Below, piece by piece: positions 21,481 through 33,401 of a stretch of DNA of 64,000 nucleotides. Under the pieces are notes generated by a model that was given only the letters and a program-made list of their open reading frames with translations, did no database searches and was not told the origin of the DNA. Each line of letters begins with the position of its first letter. Position 1 is the stretch's first letter. Location of the stretch: assembly GCA_020631735.1 (NCBI GenBank), contig CM036225.1, forward strand, positions 68,808,662-68,872,661. The letters run 5' to 3'. The DNA comes from Saccharum officinarum (lineage: Eukaryota > Streptophyta > Magnoliopsida > Poales > Poaceae). Made by a program: the position numbers and the translations under genes.

Positions 21481-24400
21481 TGTAACAGAACCATCCAAAT
21501 TATAAGAGCACAAGTATAAAAACAATCACCGAAGTGATCAAATTCTCACACTTGAGCACATATAACTCCGGTAGTCCAATGAAATCACGAGGGATTTCAA
21601 ACCAACCAACATACAAGCCAAGATCGTAGTGATTCAACATAACAAGTCATATGTTACAGCCATTTCACAAGTAATTCAATATACAACGGAGTTCAACATA
21701 GTTATTAGAACTTACATTGAAAAGTAGCGGAAGCAAAGTAATTTGAAACTAACATTATTCTTATTTCAAATACATGCCAGTACCACGGTCGACTTCCAAC
21801 AAAAGCATTAGAGATAAGGTAAATAAGAAGGATCATGCCCACGATCACACTCCGCCACTACGGCAGGAGTCAACCAACTCTTGCAGTCGCCATGATACAT
21901 CACAACCTGCAACAAGTGGGGATAAAACTCTGAGTACGACAAAGTACTCAGCTAGACTTACCCGTCAGAAACCAGAAATAAGGTGACACCAAGGATCATG
22001 CAAGGCTGATATAAAGTGGGGCTAGCTTGACAATATTTTGCATAAAAGCTTAATATATATGATCAATCATTAATGCTTAAGCATCAAGTTAATTATCATT
22101 AACCTATCATCTATATTAGAACCTATACTAGAGCACTCACTTTATTAGGAGCAAACAATATTAACCATAGCAGGTATAAATTGAGGCAACCTTTCCATCG
22201 TGATCCAATTAACCATCAGTTCAATTTAATTGAATCTACGTTGCCGCTGCTCAAGTCAAGTGCTCACTAACCGGGAGCGACGGTGATTCGAATCGAATTC
22301 CTATCCAGCTGGAGGGGTATTTCTAACACTCACCGAGTCACGCCTGGCGAGGGCTGCTCAGGTCACCTTTGGTACAGTTCAGGAGCTGCGGGTCTGAATG
22401 ATGTCGCGACCCCAAGGGCGACACTCTGCCAGGTGATAGGGACTCTAACCCCCCCTTGGTCTCACGCCAATGTCCCCAAGCACATCCTTTCTCTCCTCCA
22501 AGAAGCAACCTACCATTCGATTCCCGGCCTGAACTGTATTACTCGGATTCGCGGTCGGAACGACTTATCCGGCCAACTAAGTGTTAGACTGCGTTCAACA
22601 TGACTCAAGGACGTACAGCGAATCGATCCTTAAACGACTCAGACGGGGATAGATCCACACCCAAGACCTCCATGTCTTGTTGCTTCACTATCGTCATCCC
22701 GTCCGGTCTCATTTCATTTTATTAACACATGGTTCCATTCCACGATAGCACATATAGCCAACCGTGCCATATATGAATATTCCTATATCTCGCAGGTGAC
22801 AGGAAATCACCTGACTTCTACCGCTTAAAGCAGGGCTAAGCATCTACTCGATCCTAGTCTATGTAGGATTCAAGGATTCATATATCTGGACAAGGAATGA
22901 TATAATGCAGCAAGAGTTTCCAACCAACTCCTATCACTTAATGCAACAATACTTATAACATATATAGAATTAATTGCTTTGAAGATAGGAGGCTTATAAT
23001 GCTCCGGGGCTTGCCTGGGATCCGACTCAAGTTAGAGTATGCCAGATGAAGTCACTTGGCGAGCAACCTCCAATCTACCACTTGTCCGGTCCTTCTATCT
23101 TCGGGATGGATCCACCAAACATCGTCTTCAGGTTTGGCTCCAACGCCACATCACGTCCTTCACGTTTTTCAGCTAGCTTACCTAAACGAGGTGCAACAAT
23201 GCATATGTATGAATGCATAGAAGTGCAATAAACAAAGTAATCAAGTAAGCATACCAAAGTTCTCCTAAACACCTAGAGCTAATTAACTTAATCCTCACTA
23301 AGGCATAACATAGAAGATTGCAAACACATCGATCAAGACACAAGTCTTATAAGATCCTAGGGTACCAAACCAAGTACCAACAAAGACATGTGTCACACTT
23401 CAATACACAAGCATGGCAAAGTTAATCAAAGCACTACAACTAAAATCTGTCACTTTCTGGACATACATACAGTAGCTCAGTAAATTAATCATAACTGGAG
23501 ATCCCTAAATCCAAATGACTTGCAAGAAGATATTCTGGAAAGCTTATGAAATTATCTACATTTCATCTTTAATCATATCAACATGATTCCCAAGTTATCA
23601 TGACCAAACATGCCAATCTTTAAAGTCTGCACAGAAGGTAATTAAAATCTAACAGTAGACTTATTAATCATGCAACTCTTAAACTATCAGACCTGGGATC
23701 ATAAAAATTTAACACAAGCAAGATAAGATAATTATATACAACTTTTGTATTTACCAAAACCACATTAAACATCATTTACACCATGAAACTAGTTGCACAA
23801 GTAACACCACACACGCAGCCCAACAGCAGTGGTACAATTATAGACAGAAAACTGATAGAAACTTCAGAGAAGCATGACTGGAGTTTTAGACCTCCAAAAA
23901 AAATATGAATCTTAACTTTTTAGAAATCTTATGAAGTTACCTACAACTTTCTTATAATCATCTTAAGATGATTCTATAGTTAACATTGTCAATTAATTAA
24001 ATAATTGCATCTCTGTCCAAAATATGGATAGAATCTGATATGCCACTTTAAACCGCTATAACTTGAGTTTTATAAATCCAATAATTATGGTTCTAGACTT
24101 TTTAGAAAGCTTAACAAATTGTGAACAACTTTTCTATAAACATCTAGAACTAATTCTGCCCCTAACAAGGTCACACATGGCACACAAATCAATGCTGTCT
24201 GGGTTTGGGCAGAAACTGCCACAGTACTTTAAACAACTATAACTAAACATATACTTAACCAAAAATTGTGATCTTTAGCTTTTTGAAAAGATTATGAAAA
24301 GTACTACAACTCATTTATTATCAACAAGGCATGATTCATAACTTAACTAAGCCAAACAATGCATACATGCAGCACTGTCCAGAATAGAAGCAAAGCAGCA

Positions 24401-26499
24401 TATGGTATTTGTTATTTTTATAGCTCCTAAACTATCAGTCTTAAAATCCTGAAATTTTTACCAGACATCACGCATCACAATAGTAGCATGCCACAAAAAT
24501 TTCACCTCATTTAGATCCCTATATCTTTAGTTATGAAAAATAACAGATTCTACTATAATTCAAAACCTAGTTGCATATATTGATTTTTACAGATAAAACT
24601 TAAAACTAAAACATGCTATATTATAGATCTACTGGATAGACAATTTCACAAGGATTCCAAAAATTCCTCATTTGCTATTTTACGAATTTCCTATAATTTA
24701 CTATAAATTTCCAAAATTCAGCCATTTAAATGCAATACTAATTCCGAAAAAGAAAAAGGAAAACATTATGCAGAGTGAACACAAAACTTTCCACAATTCA
24801 CGTAAGCCCCTATATGTAAATCCTTTGTCTCTAGGCATTTTGCAAAGTGAACACATGAAAAAGCTTCTATTTCTATCTTAACCCTTCTCCTTCGTCTTCA
24901 CGGAGCAGAGGACGACGCCGGAGTTGTTTCTGGCCGGCAAGGTCGCCGCCGGCGGTGGAGAAGAGGTGTGGGGGCACATCTGAGGCTGGCCGCACCAAAG
25001 TGGGGCCCGTGCCCGGCCAACCACAGCCAGCTCTGGCCTGGCCACGGTCACTGGCGGCGGCTCGGTACGGTGCCCGCACGGCGGCTCGCTGTACGCTGTC
25101 TCAGCAACGGCAGTGACCAGAGAAGCGGCGCGGCGGGGAGGCGCGGCTGGGAGGCGCGGCATGGTGGCGAGGTACAGGCAGCGGCAAAACGACGGCGGCT
25201 GCGAGCTTGGCTGCTCAGCCATGGTGAGCGAACCGAGAGACAGAGAGCGAGAGGGAGAGCGACTGAGAGGCCGAGGGAGCAGCGCTCGACATTTAACGGC
25301 GCGACGACGCGTGGGTACGAGGTGGGGTCGATGATGGAGCATGGGTGCCACGCAGCACGCGCATCCATGGCCGGTCGGCCATGCATCCCCCCTGACGATT
25401 CAATTCATACCTGAAGCCAAGGATTGAAATACCACCTCAAAAATGTGACTGAAAACTCAATTTTTCATCGATCACAACTCCTAAATTAGCTCGAATTGGC
25501 TCGTGGTATAATTGAAAAATTTGTAGAGCTACAAGTGTACTCCAACTTTGGTTAAAGAATCGAAGTCTAATTCGGCACGGTTAGAGAGATACAAAGCTCC
25601 AAAGGAGGGTACCTCAAAACCGGGTTCTGCAGTCCAATTGCGAGCCAACTGAAACTACACTTTTCTGCCCTCTCTACTCCCTAATCCAGCCGGTTTCAGC
25701 AAAAACCTCATTAATAAAAGTTGTAGAGCTAAGTGAGTAATACAACTCCTATTAAAGGTTCATGAACTAGTTCGGCCTGGTTTGCAAACTACAAGGCATC
25801 AAAGATGGTCACTTAAAACTGTAAACTGATCTTCAGTTTCTCAGACTTAGCAAAATTTCGAGCTCCCAAACAGCAACAGATTCAAACTTTAGGGCTCGGT
25901 TACACTAAGTTAGAGGCCTATCTAGGTCTTGACCTTTGAACAAAGTTTGTTCTACATAACATGAACTACAACTTTTATTTAAGGTCCAACATCAAAACTT
26001 GTACAGAACCTGCAGTTCCACTTTGACTAAAGTAACACCACAATAAAACTTAGATTATCCTTTGTGACTTATTGGAGCATTTTCAGGGCATTTACTTAAC
26101 ATGAACCCTTCATGACTTTTGTTGTGGAGTTAATCTCGAGTCATTTCGGTAAATTTTCAAAGCTTGGTTGATGATCTATAGTTCCATTAACTTAATGGGG
26201 CAAATTCCAATAGGAACGGAACTTATCATTTCATGTGACTTTTTGATTCCGAACTTCAAGAAACTTTTCTAGGGATCAATATAGATAGTTATTGATGTGA
26301 GACATGTGAAGATACTTTGATAACAACACCCAAGCATATATCTTTTAATTGAGCCTATATGTAAGCAAGGGTGCAATATCCAAGTTTAGGTTAGGGTTTA
26401 TTTCCATAGGTTTGACTTTGGCATCGTCATCTCCACTAATCTATCATATTTGAGCTTAAACCCACTTCTTAATTGGTGATCAACACCTAGGGTGTTACA
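21481..26499 (-). repeat. LARD LTR, 5,019 bp (3' LTR on the minus strand)
   Basis: Bounded by TGTAACAGAACC at the left and CTAGGGTGTTACA at the right. Internal layout from left: about 1.9 kb of mixed sequence, then several degenerate ~150-bp repeats (23,450-24,550) sharing GAAAGCTTAn(A)CAAATT and nTCTACAACTTT phrases, a GC-rich block (24,880-25,390), and repeats with TTGTAGAGCTA about 190 bp apart (25,480-25,830). The GC-rich block opens frames on both strands and is probably not coding. Against the solo LTR in unit B it differs at about 1.2% of sites in the last 3.3 kb (eye count). Confidence 0.9.
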
Positions 26500-26516
26500 A
26501 CCCTCCTCCCTTAAAA
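26500..26516 (-). other. Polypurine tract of the LARD element
   Basis: On the minus strand TTTTAAGGGAGGAGGGT directly precedes the LTR start TGTAACACCC. The bases before it include CTCGGGACGCGATTC, a phrase typical of the 3' end of gypsy elements with this kind of LTR. Confidence 0.8.
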
Positions 26517-29500
26517 GAATCGCGTCCCGAGATTCGGAATGGAAGATCTTTTAAGGAAGAGAGACACGTTATCTAGTTTCCAACATTTGCTATAGCATTC
26601 AGCTACAAAGCTTCAACATCGGTGAACAATTTGGCCAAAGGCACTTTCTGATACATACTCTTCATGGTAAAATTTGTCTGAAGAATTTCCTTCATTGACT
26701 TCCATGAAGCATTGTTACTTTGGGAGGAATCCCAGATAGCATAGTACTGCATTCTCAATGTACGGAGATCGTTTGGTCCATGTACGAACCACTAACAAGT
26801 ATCTGATTCTTTAGTGAACACAGCATAGTCCGTATAAACTTTACACTAGACCGAAATCTTCAAAAAGATACTCATTGAAGTGATCCTATGTTCACAAAGT
26901 TTGAAAAACCGTTCTCTACCAAAAATGGCTTGAGCACAACCTTCCAAAAGGGTGAGATCATAGACGACAAACATTCTCTGAGGCCATAGGATACTGACTA
27001 ATCAATAGACAAGGTCTATGTTGGTCATAAATGTTCATTCATTTAGACACCAACTAATGGAAAACTACTTGCGGTTCCATGTATGCAGTTCTCTTTCTCT
27101 GACGACAATACTGTATTATCTGAGTCTATCGATGGTCAGTGAATGTGATAGCTGACTCTGTCGGCTTCCTATTTCTGCCAAATGTTACCTAAGAAGATCC
27201 TCTTATCCAAAGGCAATAGTCATCTGGGTTGAATCAGATGCAACCTCTTGGGTAAAAACATTGATAAGGTACCAAAGTATATCATCATTGGAAAATAATT
27301 CCCAAAGAAAGATGTAACGAGGCCTTAAGGACAACAAAAGTTGTAAATATTCACTTAACCGCGGGGAGTAGTCAACCACCAAGCGATTGAGTAAATTTTT
27401 TTTGTGACTTAGTTGCACTGTAAGTTGAGTTGACTTGCAGCGTAACAACTTTGTCAGGCCAACATTCACCAGAGGCTTCCTCTTTGGGACCAAACAACAG
27501 CTCTAAGATAGAAAATCTTTTGTTTGACACTTCTCAAATTACTTTCGAATATTCCTCAACACTTTGTCCAATAAAGTTATGAACAAACCGTTTGTGGCAC
27601 CTATGGGCACAAGGATGTTGATCGAAACTAGGGTATATTTTCTCTAATTCTTCACTTTAGTTGATAGAACACTTTGCACTATCTGTGTGATTATCCAAGA
27701 TGGAATTAACTTGGTCACAATGGCTCTAGGAGATAGAATATCACTCCAGTTATTGGCTAGTTGATTAACTTCTTGTTGGTTATTGCTCTGTAAGACATAG
27801 CCTTAGTAGCTACCAATGAGTCATTACCTAACTAGAGATTTAACCTTCCTATTGGTAACTAATTAGTTGTCTCTCAACACTAAAAAGTTCCAAATCTTTA
27901 TTCTTGATCACAATAATTGTGGTCAATACAAAGCAGATGGTTGCCATCGAAGTCAGCAGATAAGAAGTCACACCAGAGATGGTTGATTTCGACGATATGG
28001 CCATTATGCATACAACGGTTAAAACTTGCATATTGTAACGATCGAGTCTTATCCAATGGATGACTTGTCCCCTTAAGTGTTGTGTGTCCTTTTTACCCAA
28101 TAGGAATGAGATACGTTGCTCACTCGATGATGGTCGTCAGTATTGGGACAACTAAGTAGAGTCACATGTCTACCACCTGTTGCAGTCTGTTAATGTTTAT
28201 GTCGGTGACCTGTTCTTCAAAGGTTATCCTCTTAGCAACTTCAGGAGGAAGTTTTACTACTTTTGGTTCAATATAAGGGTCTTTCGATAAGATATGGGAA
28301 AATAATCAAGGAAGAAGGTCACATGAAAATCACATCAGTGTTGTTCTGCAATGGATTACGATTAGAAACCATGATACCAGCGCGTGCTGAGCAGCACAAC
28401 CTTGTGTGTGCACCCACAGGAGGCTCTCGGTTTCGTCGTGGCACCATTAGTTGCTACTCATAACACCATTACTGAACATACACCCGATGAGAAATTTCAA
28501 ATGGCACAGATTGGGTTGATAAGGTAGATGCATGAATTTGCAAGCAGACGATTTAGAGGCCATAATAGAGAGACGTTGTGTCACACTAGCTAACCTTTGA
28601 GAGAGGTAACCGGAAGGTCCAACATGGAGTTGGGTATGGTCTCCACAACTGGCAACGTACGAACCATGGTCAAAGGCTAGTGTTGATGGAAGTTAACTTG
28701 GTGGGTCAGTCGACAAGGGTCTTCACAAAGAGGGTTGCAAAACATCCATGGCTTATGCAAACATATAGGAGAACTAAACTTTGGGCTTTCGGTCAAGCAA
28801 AGGCATGTATACAAATATTCAAGGGCTAACCACCAAGTCTACAGGCTCAGGCTCCTAAGATAGAGAACCTAATGGAAGACAACAACCATACAATTACATA
28901 CGTGAACATTGTTCTAGGATAAAGTTATGTGGCCCTCGTATGCTCACCGAGGACAAACGAGGTGACAACTAGGGCACTACCTAGATAACAAGCATACATA
29001 CAACATCATAGTCAAGCAGACATTGGAGAAAATTCAAACGAATGGGCTTAAGCAACCAATACAAGGCACAAGGCTCACCCAAAAATAAGCATTCATCTCA
29101 AGCATGAACTAACTACAAGTTTAGCTCTAAACAAACACTAGCTAAGGGAGCCAACTTAGCATGTGCACAGAATCTGGACAGCAGCACAATAGTTACTTGT
29201 TTCAACCATAACTAAGGTTGTAGACATCCTACAAAGGTGATCCTAGACTTTCTAGAAAGCTTAGGAAGATGGCTACACTTTAGTTATTCATACCAAAAGC
29301 TAATTCATAGATTAACATGACCAAACATGCTAATGTTTCAGATCTGTACCAATATGGACAGAAAACTAATAAGAACTTCAAAAATGCAAAACTGGAGTTC
29401 TAGGGACACAACAAGGCTGAGCCTTAACTTTATGTAAAGCTTATTAAGTTGTCTATAACTTTCTCATTATCATATTAAGATGATTCTACAGCTAACAAGG

Positions 29501-30958
29501 TTAATCAACACAAAGAAGACATTTCTGCCCAGATTTGGACAGATTCTGTCATTCAATTTCACAAGCTCATAACTAGAGATTTAGACCACCACAATTAGTG
29601 CTATAGGACATTTTGGAAAGCTTAAAAAAAGTACTACACTTCTTCTATTATCTCCAAGACATGATTCCCTATACACACAGATCAAACAAACAAACATTCA
29701 GATCTATTCAGAGCATAAGCAAAACCTGACAATAAACTTCTAAATTTCATAACTCTCAAAATTTAAGACCTAGGGTCATGAATTTTTAGGACAAGCTAGA
29801 TAAGTAAGTTAGCTACATCTTTGGTATTCTCTATAACTACAGAAAACACCATTATGATCATGAAAGCATCACTACAACAGAAACCGCTCTAGCAGCCAAC
29901 GTTTAATAAGCAAAACAAAGTTTACCTTTGTTCTACTTAACAAGAGAGCACACAAACCTATTATTCTAGCAGCTCTAAACATTATTACCTTAGACCAACA
30001 CCAATTTAATTCATTCATGAGAATCCATAATTATTTAAGTGAGGTCTAAAGCACACACTTTTATCAAGCATTTCCTATTCAAGCAACATGGAACAAGGCA
30101 TTCTTGTTTGACTCCACACACGGAAGATAGTGTCACATCAATCACATGTTACTTGCTATAGAATAAGGGTGAGAGGAGCAGAGCTATGCATAAAGCAACA
30201 ATTAAGATGATGCATGCGTTGCCCTATTCGTCCTCACAAGATTGCCAACCTAAGGTGGCAATCACGTTTTATGTCGGTGGCATAACACGCACTCTCTCGA
30301 TATATAGCTAGTCGGCAACTACATTCGACTTACGCGTTCGTGGTTAACGTACCTGCAGAAAAGTTTCATTGCAGCCCAACATTTCCCAATATAGCATACA
30401 ATGAAAGCAGAGAAGTAAAATTCTAAGTACTCCCATGTACATATACCCCCGTATATATACATGTAGCACCAAAACTACCCGAATCATTCGATCACCCACA
30501 ATTAAGTACCTTCATATATACATGTGTGTAACATGTAGATAATCCAGTAACCAAAACTAGCTCTCCCCTAGACCGCAGTTTGTACGGTCATGCTCTCACA
30601 ACTCACACTTACCTGAGCGTAGGTGCGACGTTGCATAAAAGTAGACTAGCGACATATATGGCTATTTCATATATGAAGGCTACCTCTAATCTAACACACC
30701 GGTAGCATAGTGTAAGAGAGTCATCACACATACATACCTTGGCCTGGGCGTAGATGCATAAATGAAAACCCCCAAGTTAGTACTTATATAAGCCACCTAA
30801 TAATCCTTATATGGGCATAAGGAAATTGACCACTGGCATACTTAGATTTAGAATTCAGTTTTCACAAACCTATATATAGCTATAAGTTGATAAAACTGAT
30901 TTTATAAAACAAAACCTTTGTTTTAAATACACATACGACAAGTTTAATGTTGAATCTT
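26517..30958 (-). other. Noncoding interior of the LARD element
   Basis: About 4.4 kb with frequent stops on both strands. The best minus frames are 96 codons (27,493-27,203) and 83 codons (28,100-27,849), without recognisable retroviral motifs. Between about 29,150 and 29,830 the plus strand carries the same kind of short repeats as the LTR (CTAGAAAGCTTAGGAAGATG and TGGACAGAAAACT phrases), so this part is LTR-derived or shares a repeat family with it. A degenerate pol too old to read cannot be excluded. Confidence 0.6.
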
Positions 30959-30970
30959 GCTCTGATACCA
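30959..30970 (-). other. Primer-binding site, initiator Met tRNA type
   Basis: On the minus strand TGGTATCAGAGC follows the LTR end (...CTGTTACA) after two bases (GT). It is complementary to the 3' end of plant initiator methionine tRNA and fixes the orientation of the element. Confidence 0.9.
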
Positions 30971-30972
30971 AC

Positions 30973-31145
30973 TGTAACAGAACCGTCCAAATTATAAGAG
31001 CACAAGTATAAAAACAATCACCGAAGTGATCAAATTCTCACACTTGAGCCCATATAACTCTGGTAGTCCAATGAAATCACGAGGGATTTCAAACCAACCA
31101 ACATACAAGTCAAGATCGTAGTGATTCAACATAACAAGTCATATG
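30973..31145 (-). repeat. Truncated second LARD LTR (173 bp)
   Basis: TGTAACAGAACCGTCC onward matches 21,481-21,653 and 35,005-35,177 with three or four differences, then stops at CATATG. The next bases belong to flank X. This is the right breakpoint of unit A. Confidence 0.92.
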
Positions 31146-31631
31146 GCAGAGGAGGAGTCAGTGCAGCGAGGTCAGGGCTCCACTCACTGGTGCCCAGGCC
31201 ATCATGGCCTGGCTAATGCGGCAAGCACTCCTTGGCGAGATGGATCTAAATTTTCTTCCTATGAGGCGGTCGGTTGATGGGCACGTGCACAGGGCGGCCC
31301 TAGCACCACCCCCACTGCCAGCCAACGGGATACGTGTGTTGGTAGAAGTGGCGCACAGATGGAGTAGCCATGACGGACAGCCGCGCCGACGGGAGGCGCA
31401 CCAACTAGGAGCCCCAAATTGACCACCACACCTTGCCAGCAGGGATGGGAGCTCAACGGCTCGTATGCACAACATGGCGAGGTTGTCAGAGCCAGTGATA
31501 ATGACACTGATGCGAGATGTGCCACTTCCTATGGTCGATTTGGGTGGGAACGGCACCATGCCACTCTCATGGCCACAGATCGAAGAAGGAAAAAGCATAG
31601 GATCACATAAGGGAGTTATTTTGGTACTCAC

Positions 31632-31736
31632 CTCAACTGTTTGGAGGTAGCTCCTGCCGGCCGTTATGGCTGCCATTAGCATGCCCATCCTCCATAAGAT
31701 GAAGGAGAGGAGGACTATGGCCCTCGCCGCACCCAT
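31632..31736 (-). other. Possible signal-peptide exon, copy B
   Basis: Same 35-codon exon as at 18,105-18,209 (MGAARAIVLLSFILWRMGML..., ending QTVE at a GTGAGT donor). Here the frame runs on without a stop through the presumed intron to 31,158. Function unknown. Confidence 0.35.
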
Positions 31737-32179
31737 CACGGATGCTTTATTCTACTAAGGGAACTCAAGAGGGGAGGGAGGAAAGGGGGGCCAGCCCGCC
31801 TACCCTCGTCGCTGACGAGCTTGCCGGAGAAGAAGGGTAGGGGGCCGGTGGATAGCCACTTAGGGCGCTCTCTCACTTGGAGGCTCTCGGGAGCAGAGGA
31901 AGGGAAAGCTCGCGGACTCCCTTTGGTCGATCGCTCACCTTTGCCCCACGAAGGCTTCCATCGACGACTACTACAACACAATTGGAGGGCCGGCCCCTTC
32001 GCTCCATCTGCTGCGAGTGCTGAGAAGCTCCTTTACTATTTTTTTAGGAAACATGATGGGTTTAAACCCCTACTAAAATTTTATTGAAATTTAAAAGTTT
32101 GAAGATTTATAGATATAAAATACAAAGCTCCTCTACTATTAGCTGTGACTGTGATGCAAACACCCCCAGCTAATAAGTA

Positions 32180-33207
32180 CTCCCAGCATCTCAAATTACA
32201 AGTCATTCTATTTTTTCTTATAGAGTCAAAATATCTCGAGTTTGACCAAATTTATATAATAAAATATAACATTTATGATACCAAATAAGTATCATTAGAT
32301 TCTTTATTAATTATATTTTGAGTAAAATACACCAACGGTCCCTGAACTATCCAGGGGGTGTCGTCTAGGTCCCCAAACTATTAAAATGCACATATAGACC
32401 CTTGAACTTTTCAGAGTGTGTCATCTAGGTCCCTAAATTTTGCGGGGTGTGTCCTCTAGGTCCATAAACTATCAAATGCATATCTAGGTCCTTGAACTTT
32501 TCAGAGTGTGTCATTTAGGTCCCTAAACTTGGCAGAGTGTGGCATCTAGGTCCCAGACTCAGATCACTCTAGATCTGCAGTACCGGACCCCATAAAATAG
32601 TATGGGTCTGAGTGAACAGTGACAAATCCGTAATGAACAGTGAACGCACCCACTCGTTATGAAACAGTATAAGGTGCTATGAACAGTACCCCCAATTATG
32701 AAACAACACTGTAATAATGGGCGAGAGCGTTCACTGTTCATCACGGATATGTTACCGTTCACCTAGCCTCGTTACTGTTGTGTGGGGTCCGGTACTGCAA
32801 ATCTATAGTGATCTGAGTCTGGGAGCACTCGGTGATCTGAGTCTGGGACTTAGATGACACACTCTGCCAAGTTTAGGAATCTAGATGACACACTCTGAAA
32901 AGTTTAAGGACCTAGATATGCATTTGGATAGTTTGGGGACATAGATGACACCTCCCGCAAAGTTTAGGGACCTAGATGACATGCTCTAAAAAGTTCAAGG
33001 ATCTAGATGTGCATTTTGATAGTTTTGGGACCTAGATGACATCCCCTGGATAGTTTAGAAACCGCTGATGTATTTTACTCTTATATTTTTATAGTACACC
33101 TATTTGATATTATAAATATTTATAATATTTTTATATTTTTTATTAAATTTAAGATACTTTGACTCTCCAAAAAAGTTAGAATGACTTATAATTTGGAATA
33201 GAGAGAG
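32180..33207. mobile_element. Stowaway-like MITE with nested insert (copy B)
   Basis: Counterpart of 18,653-19,682, flanked by TA at 32,178-32,179 and 33,208-33,209. It was already present with its nested element before the segmental duplication. Confidence 0.8.
32320..33080. mobile_element. Mutator-type foldback element, TSD TTATATTTT (copy B)
   Basis: Counterpart of 18,794-19,555. The same 9-bp duplication is at 32,311-32,319 and 33,081-33,089. About ten base differences from copy A. Confidence 0.85.
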
Positions 33208-33256
33208 TAGCTAATAATTAGCTAGCTAATATTAGATATGAGCTATTAGTTAGCCA

Positions 33257-33401
33257 CTTCATCTGTTCCAAATTATAAGTGGCTTTGACTTTTTGGGTTC
33301 ATTCATTTTGCTATGTATCTAAACATGTTATTTATCTAGATGTATAGCAAAATGGATGTATCGAAAAAGTCAAAGCGACTTATAATTTGGAACGGAGGAA
33401 G
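33257..33401. mobile_element. Stowaway-like MITE, 145 bp (copy B)
   Basis: Counterpart of 19,732-19,876 with one base difference seen. Confidence 0.75.

Larger units (their letters stand above)
16834..31145. repeat. Segmental tandem duplication, unit A
   Basis: Unit A consists of flank X (16,834-21,480, including four GnTI exons), the LARD LTR, the LARD interior and 173 bp of the second LTR. Its left part is repeated from 31,147 as unit B. The junction reads ...AAGTCATATG/G/CAGAGGAGGAGTC..., where the left half is LTR sequence (compare 21,653) and the right half is flank X (compare 16,834), with one extra G. Outside later insertions the two copies of X differ at about 1% of sites by eye (roughly 38 of 3.8 kb). 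Confidence 0.9.
21481..31145 (-). mobile_element. LARD-like LTR retrotransposon, second LTR truncated
   Basis: On the minus strand the order is: 173 bp of 5' LTR (31,145-30,973), primer site (30,970-30,959), a 4,473-bp interior, polypurine tract (about 26,516-26,500), and a 3' LTR of 5,019 bp (26,499-21,481). The interior has no frame longer than about 100 codons and no gag, protease, integrase or reverse transcriptase motif that I can see. Very long LTRs around a noncoding interior fit the 'large retrotransposon derivative' class known from Triticeae. The LTR begins TGTAACACCC, and the polypurine region resembles gypsy elements of the Tekay/Del type, so a gypsy parent is likely. The left TSD is AAATA (21,476-21,480); its mate is found only at the right end of the solo LTR in unit B. 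Confidence 0.85.

Noticed and set aside
24873..25414. Open frames of 157 and 148 codons on opposite strands in the LARD LTR
   Set aside because: They lie in the GC-rich part of an LTR, are shifted by small indels in the second copy (48,759-49,295), and have no recognisable domain.
27203..28100. Minus frames of 96 and 83 codons as possible pol remnants
   Set aside because: No reverse transcriptase, integrase or protease motif could be found in them.
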